The notes under the pieces are model-generated. The model was not told where the DNA came from. It saw only the letters and a program-made list of their open reading frames with translations, and made no database searches. Below, piece after piece: positions 1-11,400 of a stretch of DNA of 64,000 bases (its first letter is position 1; each line of letters opens with the position of its first letter). The DNA is taken from the NCBI GenBank assembly GCA_025667525.1, contig CM046881.1:24935580-24999579 (forward strand), written 5' to 3'. The translations under genes and the position numbers were made by a program. Origin of the DNA: Glebionis coronaria (taxonomy: Eukaryota; Streptophyta; Magnoliopsida; Asterales; Asteraceae).

Positions 1-1916
1 GGGGTCTTCTACTTGATTATAAGCTCATATAAGCCACAAAGGCTCCTAATAGAAGGCCTCAACCAAGGTGAAACCGGCTTGAACCCTATTTTGAGTTTTT
101 TTAGGTTATTTATGAACTTGTATGATCTTTGGTGTTACCTGTTTATATGTTAATGTTTCTGTTTGTTTATGCTTCTTGTGTAGTTGTATGCATGTTTAGA
201 TAGCTCTAGGTCAGTTTAATCAAGTTTTGGATGCACTTGTTTTGTTAATCTTTAGTTACTGAAATTAAGGGAGTGTTTGGATATTGGTGTTAGCTAGGAT
301 CTTGTGACAGCTCTTGGCTTAAAATCAGACTCTATATACTCCATTTGTTAGTAGTAGTTAAAGTCAGTAACTTTATTTGGGTTTTGTAGGATAAAATCAG
401 ATTTGCATGCTCAACATTGGTAACATATCATAAAAATCAGTAAAACCTTGTTTCTGCCTGGTTTAGTGCAACTTTTTACTTGAAATCTTGCAAGATTGTG
501 AGTTGAACTGTTTACCTAGGGCTTGTGATTTGTTTTATGTGATTTGGTTAGGTTTTGTGTAAGTTTGGTAGCCTTAAAATTCGTCTTATTGCCATATAGT
601 TTAGTCACTATTCATCAGTAACTTAATACCCATCACAGTCACCTATATGAGTGCTTTTGTGTGATATATTTGCATTGTGCTTGTGTTTTTTATAGCTTAT
701 ACTGACTCCCCACACTTCCATGAGTGTGGGGGTGCCTTTGTTACCAAGAAATACAAACTCAATCTCAATCTACAAGCAAAAACATCCACAGACCTTGATT
801 TTTGTACTGTCAGTGGGAACCAAGTTCCCACTGCTTGTGTATTAGTTCCCCCTGCTTTGCTACTGGACAAAAAGTGGGCAAGTGTCACTATCACAGTTCT
901 TTCTTTTTGTCTTTTGTGGTGAAATTTAGGAATTAGCACTTCAAACTTTTTCCATTATTTTTCTTTTTTAATTTCTGATTTTTCAGTATAATTTATTTTC
1001 TGATTATTGTTCATTTCCTATTTTTTTACATTTAATTGCATTTTTAATTACTTTTAATTAGGCTGTTTTTTGTCATTTAGTGTAAAAAAGTAATATTTTT
1101 CAGATTTATAATTTTTCTTATATTTAGAAAAGTATTTTAAGATTTTTAGTTTAAAAGTTTTTTACTGTTCACTTTTTAATCATTTTTTATAATTAATTTA
1201 GTATAATTAGGGTTTTATTATTAAATTGTTTTGTCTTTTAGTGCAAATTTTTACATTTTTCAAACTTTTTCAATTTTCTACTGTTCATTAGGGTAATTTA
1301 GGATTTTTAAAATTGTCAAATTAATTTTGGCATTATTTTATCATTTTTTTATGATTATTTTAGTTTAAAAATAGTTTTTAGTCATTTAAAAATAGAAAAA
1401 TAGTTTTGAAAATTTAGGAAAAATACTTTTTAGTCTTTAAATAATATAAGTAACTTATTAGTTCAATAAAATAATATTTTGGACATTTTGTTAATTATAT
1501 TTAATTTTTGGGCTTTAATTAGCATTAAAATTGAATATTTAATTAATAAAAGGTTTTAAAATATATTTGTTGGATTTTTATTCTTATTTATATTATTTTA
1601 GACTTAGTTTAATCTTTTAATTAATTTTTAGGTTTAATTTTTAATTTTGTCGCGTTTTACGTATTTACGTTCGCGTTTTACGTCGACGTCGTAGTTTTAA
1701 TCGTAGTCTTAGCTCGTCTTTAATTTTTCTCTCTTAAACCAAAAACGTCACTAATCCAAACATTGTTATTTTATATATTGGCACATTAATACACACACCT
1801 CCTTCGAGAACGAACTTGGAATTTATTCGTCTTCACGGTTTTCCTAAATCGTGTCGATTAATACTTACCGCATTTATACGTTGTTTTCCTAAAACATGTA
1901 CGTATTTCCTACATCA
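1..1916 (+). repeat. Element A left LTR, 3' part
   Basis: Positions 1-1916 match 10144-12058 at about 99%. The LTR ends with CTACATCA, two to five bases before the PBS. From about 950 to 1640 it is very AT-rich. A CpG-dense patch follows (about 1649-1715), then a short conserved stretch around ACGAACTTGGAATTTATTCG. Two perfect hairpins lie at 708-731 and 811-833. Small open frames inside (for example 677-922) recur in the other LTR only because the DNA is duplicated, and show no protein signature. Confidence 0.95.
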
Positions 1917-1921
1917 ATTTT

Positions 1922-1939
1922 TGGCGCCGCTGCCGGGGA
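1922..1939 (+). other. Element A primer binding site (tRNA-Asp type)
   Basis: TGGCGCCGCTGCCGGGGA starts just after the left LTR end. It resembles the tRNA-Asp complement used by Athila-group gypsy elements, where minus-strand DNA synthesis begins. The same box occurs at the matching place in elements B and D. Confidence 0.9.
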
Positions 1940-2764
1940 GGTGTTTAGTGTGCCATTATTATTACTATCGTGTTTGTGTGAGTAGTGCGTTTTTGCTTTT
2001 CATTTTTTAGCGTACATAACGTACATACTCATTTTTGTTATTTTTCTTTAATATATTATAGTATCCAAATAAATCGTGTTTAATTTTCCTAAATTAAACA
2101 CAAAACAATCTTTTACTATATTGTAGATATATTGGTTTTCGTTTTTTGTGAATATATTATTACTATATTGTATCTACGTAAGAACAATAAATATACAAGT
2201 ACTCCAAAAGCGTGAAAATGCAACCTTGATTCGGGATTTCATCACTCGATCATTGTATTCGAATCCAAAGCAAAAGTTTAAAGGAAAAATAGATAAATAC
2301 TTTCGTGAGGCTTAATTTCAATTAACACAAACTATAAGCTGGGTATAAGGCGGTTGTATTTCACGACCTAAGGGAAAAAGGCTCTTAAGTGCTTCGCGCC
2401 GCGTCGTTTCCTCCGCTTGCTTGTGCGTGTTTTGAAAAAGAGGGCTAATCGAGGGTTTGCCGCCCAAGTATTATCTACGTATATTATATTTGCTTGTGTT
2501 TTCAAGATTAAACCCTCATGAACGTTTTGGTGTTCCACCAACGTTCTAAAGTCATCGAGAACGTTCACTCCACGTGATCATTTTCATTCTTTGAGGCTCC
2601 TTTAATCGAGAAAGTCGATTCGAGGGGAGATTTGTAGATTTGTGTCTACGTAATACATTCAAAAATCCAAAAAAATTAAAAAACAATCAAAAACCTAAAA
2701 AATTGAAAAATCGAAAAACCGCAAAAAGAATCTTCTTTGCTACCACCCATTCTACGCTTAGTGC
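1940..2764 (+). other. Element A untranslated leader
   Basis: This 0.8-kb stretch between PBS and gag has no convincing ORF. It shares a block (about 2372-2415, core GGCTCTTAAGTGCTTCGCGC) with the leader of element D near 62710-62745, and a second block around GAACGTTTTGGTGTTCCA (2520-2570 and 62858-62900). This conservation across different elements suggests a packaging or translation signal, which is inference. Confidence 0.6.
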
Positions 2765-4206
2765 ATGCGCACTCGATCGAAGGATTATTCCAATTCTAGC
2801 GAAGCTTCGAATCGACGCAATCGTAATCGAAGGAATCGACGACGTAGACGAGAATTAGAAACCGACGTTCCTAATATCGTTGTTGAAGAAACCGTAGAGG
2901 AGATGGCCGACAATCGTTCGATGATGGAATTGCTCCAAGTGCCCACCGAGGGTTATGGAGACGCGATCGTAATTCCCGCTATCGAAGCGGAGAATTTTGA
3001 GATTAAGAGCGGAATGCTTTCGTTGATCCAAGCTACGAAGTTTCGAGGTCGTGAAGCCGATTATCCTCACGACCATATTCGGAATTTTGATCGTCTTTTG
3101 GCCACGAGCAAGTTTAAGAACGTCGACACCGATGTCGTCAAGCTTATGCTTTTTCCGTACTCGCTCGATGGTGCCGCCAAGGATAGGTACGAGAAAGAGC
3201 CACCTAATTCCATAACTACGTGGAAGGATCTCGTTTCCAAGTTCGTTAATTATTTTTTCCCACCGTCTAAGACAACGTTTATCAAAAACGAGATTACGAA
3301 ATTTGAGCAAAAACCGAATGAATCTTTTAGAGACGCGTGGGATCGTTTTAAGGAATTGCTTAGGCAATGTCCTCACCATGGTTTTTTCCGAGTTGCACCA
3401 AATCGATACGTTTTACAACGGTCTTAATTTTCACGAACAAGACTCGTTGAATTCCGCCGCCGGTGGCAACTTTTTGTGTAAGACTCCGAAAGACGCATTG
3501 ATAATTATCGAAAACCGATCCAAGGTTTACCAACTCCGCAATGCACCGAGTGTTGCCAATGTCGCTAATGTTAGTAGTTCTAATCGCGACATTGACAGAG
3601 TTGATGCAAAAGTTGATAAGTTGACGAATGTGTTTACGTCTTTTCTCGTTGAAATGCAAAAGAAAGACGCTCCCGCTACGGTGAAAGCGGTTGAGGTTTC
3701 GTGTACGTTTTGTGGTGGACCTCATAATTATTACGAGTGTGCGGCTACGGATGGCCAAACGTCGAATGTGAGTGCGTTAAATGAAAACAACAATTTTCAA
3801 AATCAAAATAACGCGGGTCCATCACAACAAGGCAATTATAACCAAGGAAACAATTTTAATCAAAACCGAAACAATTTTCATGGAAATAATCAACAAGGAA
3901 ATTTTTCAAATGAAAATCAAGGAGGTTATAATCATGGTCGTAATATAACTTGGCAAAATAGAGATAACAATCAAGGAAATAATTTTTCAAGTGGGAACCA
4001 AAACAATTTTCAAAGAAGTAATCAAAACCAAGGGAATTTAATTCTAATCAAAATAGTTCGTCAAACGATTTTCAAAATTACATGAAAACGAATGAGGCTA
4101 ATATGAGACGATTAGAGGGAGAAATTGGTACTTTGAAAAACAACTTTACAAATACATTGAAATTGCAAAACACGAAGATTGAGCAAGGGAAAATTGACAT
4201 AAAAAG
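2765..4206 (+). pseudogene. gag: Element A gag, frameshifted
   Basis: This is the Athila-type capsid and nucleocapsid region. It opens at MRTRSKDY with an Arg-rich N terminus (RRNRNRRNRRRRR). The gypsy gag core follows, with motifs HDHIRNF, FPYSLDGAA, KFVNYFFPPSKT and ESFRDAWDRFKELL. A frameshift in a T run near 3388 moves the frame to the one read from 3303, which carries HQIDTFYNGL, then GGNFLCKTP and a zinc-knuckle-like CTFCGGPHNYYEC. A long Asn/Gln/Gly-rich tail lies at about 3780-4060. A second frame change near 4035 leads to a coiled-coil-like end (MRRLEGEIGTLKNNF). As it stands it cannot give a full Gag. The family assignment is firm; exact break sites need alignment. Confidence 0.85.
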
Positions 4207-4863
4207 ATGTTTTCGGCCATAATGAACAAAGCCTCGGGTTCGTCATCGAGTTCGTTACCTAGTGACACCGTAGCAAATCCGAAAGAACAATGTAAAGCCG
4301 CCTCGTCTCGTGAGAAAGGTCGTGTGATTACCCCTAACCTTGAAGGATTCCGTGTTGTTTATCCCTCTCAACCCTCGACTTCTAAGACGTCTTCTTGTTC
4401 TAAAGTCGATGGGGTGAACGTGGCAACCAAGGAAAAGAGTGCACACCCTCGTGTACCTCAAATTCCATCCACGGTTCAAAATGAGAGCTTTGTCGACCTT
4501 ACCAAAGTAACCCTTGAAGAAACTTGTGCATCGATCCTTCTTAAAAAACCCAAAAGGCGTATGCCGAGAAAGGAAAAGGATCCGGGCCAATTTCTACTAC
4601 CTTGTGATATTTCCGAGATTGAGGGATGTTTAGCCCTTGCCGATTTAGGTGCTAGCATCAATCTCATGCCTCATTCTCTTTGGATATTGATGAGATTGCC
4701 TTCGCTTACCCCCACGAACATGACAATCGAGCTTGCAAATTGTACTCCACTTATACCAATTGGAATAGCCGAGGATGTCTATGTTAGGATTGGAAAGTTT
4801 GTTTTTCCCGCGGATTTTGTTATATCCGATTACGAGTGTGACCCTAATGTCCAATTATTTTAG
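4207..4863 (+). pseudogene. pol: Element A aspartic protease region of Gag-Pol
   Basis: The 218-residue open frame begins with a Ser-rich linker. From about residue 115 it has the retropepsin-like domain typical of Athila: GQFLLPCDI, then the catalytic loop LADLGASINLMP (the D in DLGAS is the active-site aspartate), then IELANCTPLIPIGIAEDVYV and FPADFVISDYECD. The frame stops at 4861-4863, where relatives have the LGRPFL region. A one-base deletion close to 4853 explains this, because the next frame (from about 4864) continues the domain into MRYGDEKIDF. The element therefore once had one frame through protease into the acidic domain. Confidence 0.85.
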
Positions 4864-4922
4864 GCCGACCGTTCTTATCGACGGCCCGAACCGTAATCGA
4901 CGTTCACGAGGGGAGACTTACT

Positions 4923-6275
4923 ATGAGATATGGGGATGAGAAAATAGACTTTTTTGCTAGAAAATCCCAAGGATTTTATGAGAATGAAAAAACCAAGGTT
5001 TCAAAACCTAATGATTCAAAACCTAATGATTCAAATCCTAATGATTTCAAAATGTTTACTTTAGCGGAAAGAATGAAGCTTGATGCATGTTTTGAAAGAA
5101 TTAAGAAAAACGGTTTTAAAGATGATGATTTTAATGATAAAGAATACGTGTACCTAATTCAAAAGGGTATGTGTAAATTTATGGATGAAAACTCACTTTG
5201 GGATGTTTTTAGCGAAACAAGTGAAACACCAATTCCGAAGGGCGACGTTAATGCCATCATGACAATGACCAAAATGGGTGCGTCTTCACCACCTTCGAAG
5301 GACGACGTCTTTGAGGCTTCAACTTCTAACTCCATCGAAGTGCCTCCTTTGCCTAGCCCAACACCCGTTGAGGCTAAAGGGTTTATCGACATTGATCCTC
5401 TCGTCTTAGAAAAGTCACCTAAGCATAGTCATTTGACTTGTAAGTCCATGGTTGTGAGTGCTCACATCGACTCTTTCTTTGACGATGACGATGGCGATTT
5501 TGCCGAGCTTGATCACGTACTTCGAAATCCACATGCAATTTTTGATTCCCCTAAGAAGAAACATGTGAAGTACGATGATTATGAGTTTGATCCCGAGATT
5601 GAGGAAATCATTGAACGAGAGCTAGCTCTTATGCCTTCACTTCCACCTACGAGTGAGGTCGACCTTTCCAAAATCGAGGATGAACTTAATGAGTTGGAAC
5701 GTCTTATTTTTGATGACGAACCAACTGATGTGACCACTAAGAATCCAATTCTCGAGGAGTTACCTAATCAACACTCCTCATTTGAGAATGACGTTTACCA
5801 CATTCGTGAGGATCTAACTTATCAACGATCCCCACAAAAGAATGATGGTTTCGTGCTTGATCGTGATATTTTCGAGAGAGTTTCTAAGATACTCAAGGAG
5901 GGGAATGACAAACCTTGGTTTGACAAGCCTATCTTTGATGAAGAAATCGATGAGATAGACGTTCATGAGGATGACGAGTATGTTGACCCCGAGGGGGCGG
6001 TGTTCTTTATTGACAAACGTTTTGAGAACTTATATAATCCGCCACCCCCTCCCACCAATGACTTAAATGTGAGGATTTTTAGCGCGACTAATTTTGAATT
6101 TGACACGCCAAATATTTTTGACATTATCAGATCGGGTTTTCATAAAGAGTTTTTGAACGATGAAAAAGGAAAAGATTTTAAAAATGTTTTAAATGACTTT
6201 TCTACATGTTTAACTCCGTCATCACCGCGTTATATGAGTGCTACCACCTCGTCTACTCCTTTTGACGACGGTTGA
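4923..6275 (+). CDS. Element A acidic 450-residue ORF downstream of protease
   Basis: The first residues (MRYGDEKIDFFARKSQG) are the normal end of an Athila protease domain. The remaining ~430 residues are an acidic stretch rich in Asp, Glu, Phe and Pro, with segments such as DDDDGDFAEL, EIEEIIERELALMPSLPP, DEIDVHEDDEYVD and NPPPPPTNDL. It has a short tandem SKPNDSKPNDSNPND repeat near residue 25. I recognise no enzyme fold. RT should start here in a full Athila element, but the frame ends at 6273-6275 with no RT, RNase H or integrase. It may be an expanded protease-RT linker whose downstream enzymes were deleted. The frame is open for 1.35 kb, so the loss of pol may not have been followed by free decay. 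The annotated start is the first ATG; the original reading began upstream in gag-pol. Confidence 0.6.
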   Translation: MRYGDEKIDFFARKSQGFYENEKTKVSKPNDSKPNDSNPNDFKMFTLAERMKLDACFERIKKNGFKDDDFNDKEYVYLIQKGMCKFMDENSLWDVFSETSETPIPKGDVNAIMTMTKMGASSPPSKDDVFEASTSNSIEVPPLPSPTPVEAKGFIDIDPLVLEKSPKHSHLTCKSMVVSAHIDSFFDDDDGDFAELDHVLRNPHAIFDSPKKKHVKYDDYEFDPEIEEIIERELALMPSLPPTSEVDLSKIEDELNELERLIFDDEPTDVTTKNPILEELPNQHSSFENDVYHIREDLTYQRSPQKNDGFVLDRDIFERVSKILKEGNDKPWFDKPIFDEEIDEIDVHEDDEYVDPEGAVFFIDKRFENLYNPPPPPTNDLNVRIFSATNFEFDTPNIFDIIRSGFHKEFLNDEKGKDFKNVLNDFSTCLTPSSPRYMSATTSSTPFDDG

Positions 6276-8450
6276 TGTGGTCTTAGTATGGGGGAAGCCC
6301 CAAATGTTCCTTCACACTTTACCACCAAGGACGAGATTTACGATCCCAGAATTGCTTGTAAAGGGAAATCTCGGTCTTCCACCGATGCAATAAATGGAAA
6401 TCGTATCTATTTGCTTGGTGTGAGTCTACCTCGAGTAGCTCATAAGTTTGCCTTACCCATTGCCCCACCTTTCTACTTCTTATCTCTTTTCTTCTACCCT
6501 ATTGGGGTTTGTGTTGGAGTGGTGTTGTTTCGTCTGTCATCCGAAAACGAGGACGCTATCTTTGACCCCGGTATACGTTTATCGGGTTTTTAAAGTACTC
6601 CACCTACTTTTGGGCCTTGTTTATCATGTAAGCCCCACCAAAAATGACCAAACCAAGATTATCCCTAAATGATCACATTTATGGGTATCCGAGTCGAGCT
6701 TTTGACTCGGTTATCAAAAACAAGGTGCCTCGTGGGGGATTCTCATGCTTATCCTTGTACATATTATTGCTTTCTTAGTTAACGTAATGAGGGGACTTGT
6801 GCTCTTCCAACCTTTGTTTCGTGGTTGTTTGTGATTGTGATTCATTAGGTTCATCGTCATCATTGAAGCCTCTCGTGTTTGTTTAAAGGATCACTCGAGC
6901 TTCGATCGTTGCCTTTGGATATTCTGATATCCGATGATATCCTTTTATGTTCTAACGTTTATCTTATTAGCATAATTCATAAACGGCTTTTAGGTTATTC
7001 GTTTTACCCTTTCCATGCTCGAGATTAAGCATTCGACTTCGTCTCTAGTATGGGGGTGTTTACACCCCTAGACTCGAAACATTGAGGAAAATGTTTAGTT
7101 TTAGTATGGGGGGGTGAGTAGATACTTCACCTTGCTTACGTCACCACGCAATCCAATATTTATCTTTTTGTTATCGTTTTGTTGCAAAATAAGGCTAAAA
7201 ATGGCCAAATTTTAAAAATTTTCATATTTTTCATAAGTGTTTAAGACACGAATGTAGGTTTTCCGATGGTGAGAACGAGAGTATTTTTTGACTCGACCGT
7301 GCGTGTTGAGCACTTAGCTTCGATTCCTTAACTTTTTAGGCTAAGTCTCTTAAATGAGGACGAGAAATGATAGAGTTATTTATAAGTCTCGTAATCGTCA
7401 CGATCTTATGTGTAGTAATTATTAGCTTATTCTCCCAACACTTTTGCATAATAAATTGTTAATAAATATTGATTTGGCAGTTTAGTCACTATTGTTGGGT
7501 TTCTAATTTGTTTTGGTAGCTTCCATGTAATTAAATTGGGAAAACATTAAGGTATCGCCAGCGTTACGGTTTTGAAGTATTGGCACCCGAATAATCAAAA
7601 GCTTCACCTAATAATAAGATTTCAAGTGCTCACCTAAATTAAGCAAAAATTTGAAGCTCACAAGGCCGAAAAAATTATTCCCAAATTGAAAGTGAATCAA
7701 GCCTTAATCTCGAAGCTTTAAAGATCCAAAATTCACTTTAGCGTGAGGATATACGTCTTTGGCTAATAAAACCACCGATGAGGCGGATAATAAAAGGCAA
7801 GGCAAGACCGAAGTCATAATAAAAGCTTCATGGCGAAGTTGAATAAAAGATGGAGGTAAACCAAAGATAATAAGGCCCTTCCGTTAGGGGGCGTATAAAA
7901 GTCTTGGTAATAAGTCTCATGTTCAAAACCGTTATAAAACCGTGTTTATCGATCCTTCTTGTTGACTTAATTTTTTGACATCGTTGTCTATTGGGGTGAA
8001 TTATTAATTTAATGATTTTGGTTACACCGTTAAGTTTCTATTTTTAGAATTAATCTCTATTCACGTATAAGTCGATAATGTATCCTCGTGATCATTAAGA
8101 CAAAATAGAATATAAGAGATACCAAGTAGGAATAAGGGAGTTTAGGTGTGTAATTAACACTCATGAGATGTGTTCGTGTTGCTAACTTATAATAACAATG
8201 ATCTTGTTACACGCTTAGCATGAAATTGGGTGAAAATCGAGGACGACGAAATTATTTCTAACGAAGCATTCACGTGTTCTTGTTCTATGATCCCAAAAGT
8301 CACATTCTCGTGATGAAATCAATACATTATGTCTAAAACACGTGTAGTAGTTTATTTAAGTTTATGTCTTCAATAAATGTCATCATAAAATGAATTTTGG
8401 AAGTGCTATGATACTTAATTCTAGCATTGCGTGGGGACACGGCAATGGTT
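6276..8450 (+). other. Element A 3' non-coding region
   Basis: There is no convincing coding frame; a 101-residue frame at 6288-6593 has no signature. The region near 6690-6720 (GACTCGGTTATCAAAAACAAG) matches the sequence just after the integrase gene in element B (32795-32820), so pol appears deleted between about 6276 and 6680. It contains three copies of the PPT-like string TAGTATGGGGG (near 6286, 7047, 7102) before the true PPT, plus hairpins at 7053-7068 and 7077-7096. Confidence 0.7.
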
Positions 8451-8463
8451 TAGTATGGGGGAG
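8451..8463 (+). other. Element A polypurine tract
   Basis: TAGTATGGGGGAG lies directly before the TGATGAGAC start of the right LTR. This is where plus-strand synthesis would be primed. Element X has the same tract at 13102-13114. Confidence 0.85.
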
Positions 8464-11400
8464 TGATGAGACTGTATTTATACAGTCTCATCGTCCAAAT
8501 CGGGCTTAAAACGCTTAAAATATCATCAAAATACCCAAATATATGCTTGTGTTTGTTCATTATGTATTTTAGGTACGGATATCGTGAAATCAACAAAAGA
8601 TCACAAGAATGAAGCAAAAACGAACACGGGAAACGAAGCCGCACAAGAAACCGGGCCCAAGTTTGGAATTTCCAAAAATACCCTTGAAGAATTGAAGATT
8701 GTCAAGATTGGTCCCTCATCTTTTGAAGACTTGTCATTTTATACCCTTGTAAAACCTTAAAATTACAAATGGGTCCCTAAAATATCAAGAATGTACAAGA
8801 AAAGCCCTTGGAAATGGTCAAAATTGCATAAATGGTCCTTGTTAAAAGTTTGGAAATGCCATGTGCCATATTTGACAAGTACATGAAACTTCTTATAAAG
8901 GGAAAACCATATTTGGCTGATTAAAGAAGGAAATGAAAAGAAGAAGGAACATGGAGGGGTATTTGTGGCCAGACAGCATTCTTAAAACCACCACTCCCCT
9001 TTTGACACGTCACCCCCACCAGTCCACTTTCATGAAACGAACCAGTCCATAACCTTATACTACCCAGTCACAACCCCTTTTGAACCCTTTGTTATTAAAC
9101 ATATTTATTTAATGATTAGTGGGGGAAACACTTTTTAAACTTATTCAAACATCAAAAACGAATTTAACCCAACTGCTCATCACCTCCTTAATCCTTAAAC
9201 CCTAATTCCTAAATTTCTTTAAATCAAAGGGGTTTAATCCACCCCTTTCCAGATCCTTAATACACCTTACACTAAACCAATCCCACTCACAAACACAGCC
9301 AACCCGTGACCACAAGAGGGTCCCCCATGTTCCCATGCTACACTAAAAATGGCAAGAAAGGAATCTGACAGCAAATCAATGGCCAAGATGCAAAAACTTG
9401 CTCCCTACATTCAGATTAACGACCAAGATTGGTCAAAATCCAACTGGCAATCACATGGACGAATCTTGAAGACTTTTTCAAAGGGCAATTTTGGGAATCA
9501 GCTTGTTAGGGTTTTAGTTGTGATTTTCTTTGTATTATTTTATTCAACCTACTAGAAGAATCACTAGGGTAGTATAAAATGGGACGGATTGTGTCCCATT
9601 TTGGTTGTTCCAGTTTTTGTATTAACTTTAAAAAATTAATGAAAATGAAATTTTGATTTTATGCAATAACTGAGTTCCTTATTTATCAGTTTCTTAGTAT
9701 AACCAGTCTTATTTAATCTAGTTAAGTGTTTTCAAAGTTTTCATTAAGAATTTTCTGAAAATAGGTTTCATGAATTTTTTCTTCAAAACAAGGTTTTCAT
9801 GAGCTTGAATCCAAGAATGAACAGTAGTGAAAGTGGGTGTTTATTGGTTGTTTAAGAGCATGATAAGTTTGTGTTACGTTTTCTCATAGTTTCAAAAGGG
9901 TGGGGTTTCAAAATCAGTTTCCAAAGATTTTCTCAAAATCTTTTGTTTTTCTTTGGTTAACAGCTTATACCAATAAGCTAACCAATAAGTTCACTAACAC
10001 TGAGCTTATTGGTGTGCTTTTGGTCTGTTTCTTTCTTGTTTTTGTGGTGGTTGTGCAGGAAGCAAGGAACCAAGACCTCCATCTCCATTTTGTTCCTTTT
10101 CCAAGACATATTACACCCCTAGTTCTGTTGTTGAACTCCAACAGGGGTCTTCTACTTGATTATAACTCATATAAGCCACAAAGGCTCCTAATAGAAGGCC
10201 TCAGCCAAGGTGAAACCGGCTTGAACCCTATTTTGAGTTTTTTTAGGTTATTTATGAACTTGTATGATCTTTAGTGTTACCTGTTTTTATGTTAATGTTT
10301 CTGTTTGTTTATGCTTCTTGTGTAGTTGTATGCATGTTTAGATAGCTCTAGGTCAGTTTAATCAAGTTTTGGATGCACTTGTTTTGTTAATCTTTAGTTA
10401 CTGAAATTAAGGGAGTGTTTGGATATTGGTGTTAACTAGGATCTTGTGACAGCTCTTGGCTTAAAATCAGACTCTATAGACTCCATTTGTTAGTAGTAGT
10501 TAAAATCAGTAACTTTATTTGGGTTTTGTAGGATAAAATCAGATTTGCATGCTCAACATTGGTAACATATCATAAAAATCAGTAAAACCTTGTTTCTGCC
10601 TGGTTTAGTGCAACTTTTTACTTGAAATCTTGCAAGATTGTGAGTTGAACTGTTTACCTAGGGCTTGTGATTTGTTTTATGTGATTTGGTTAGGTTTTGT
10701 GTAAGTTTGGTAGCCTTAAAATTCGTCTTATTGCCATATAGTTCAGTCACTATTCATCAGTAACTTAATAGCCATCACAGTCACCTATATGAGTGCTTTT
10801 GTGTGATATATTTGCATTGTGCTTGTGTTTTTATAGCTTATACTGACTCCCCACACTTCCATGAGTGTGGGGGTGCCTTTGTTACCAAGAAATACAAACT
10901 CAATCTCAATCTACAAGCAAAAACATCCACAGACTTTGATTTTTGTACTGTCAGTGGGAACCAAGTTCCCACTGCTTGTGTATTAGTTCCCCCTGCTTTG
11001 CTACTGGACAAAAAGTGGGCAAGTGTCACTATCACAGTTCTTTCTTTTTTGTCTTTTGTGGTGAAATTTAGGAATTAGCACTTCAAACTTTTTCCATTAT
11101 TTTTCTTTTTTAATTTCTAATTTTTCAGTATAATTTATTTTCTGATTACTGTTCATTTCCTATTTTTTACATTTAATTGCATTTTTAATTACTTTTAATT
11201 AGGCTGTTTTTTGTCATTTAGTGTAAAAAAGTAATATTTTTCAGATTTATAATTTTTCTTATATTTAGAAAAGTATTTTAAGATTTTTAGTTTAAAAGTT
11301 TTTTACTGTTCACTTTTTAATCATTTTTTATAATTAATTTAGTATAATTAGGGTTTTATTATTAAACTGTTTTGTCTTTTAGTGTAAATTTTTACATTTT

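Noticed and set aside
677..922. 81-residue frame in the A LTR, with a near-copy at 10803-11078
   Set aside because: Shared only through LTR duplication; it overlaps the two hairpins, which better explain the conservation.
2855..3379. 174-residue reverse-strand frame in element A
   Set aside because: Antisense shadow of the well-supported gag frame.
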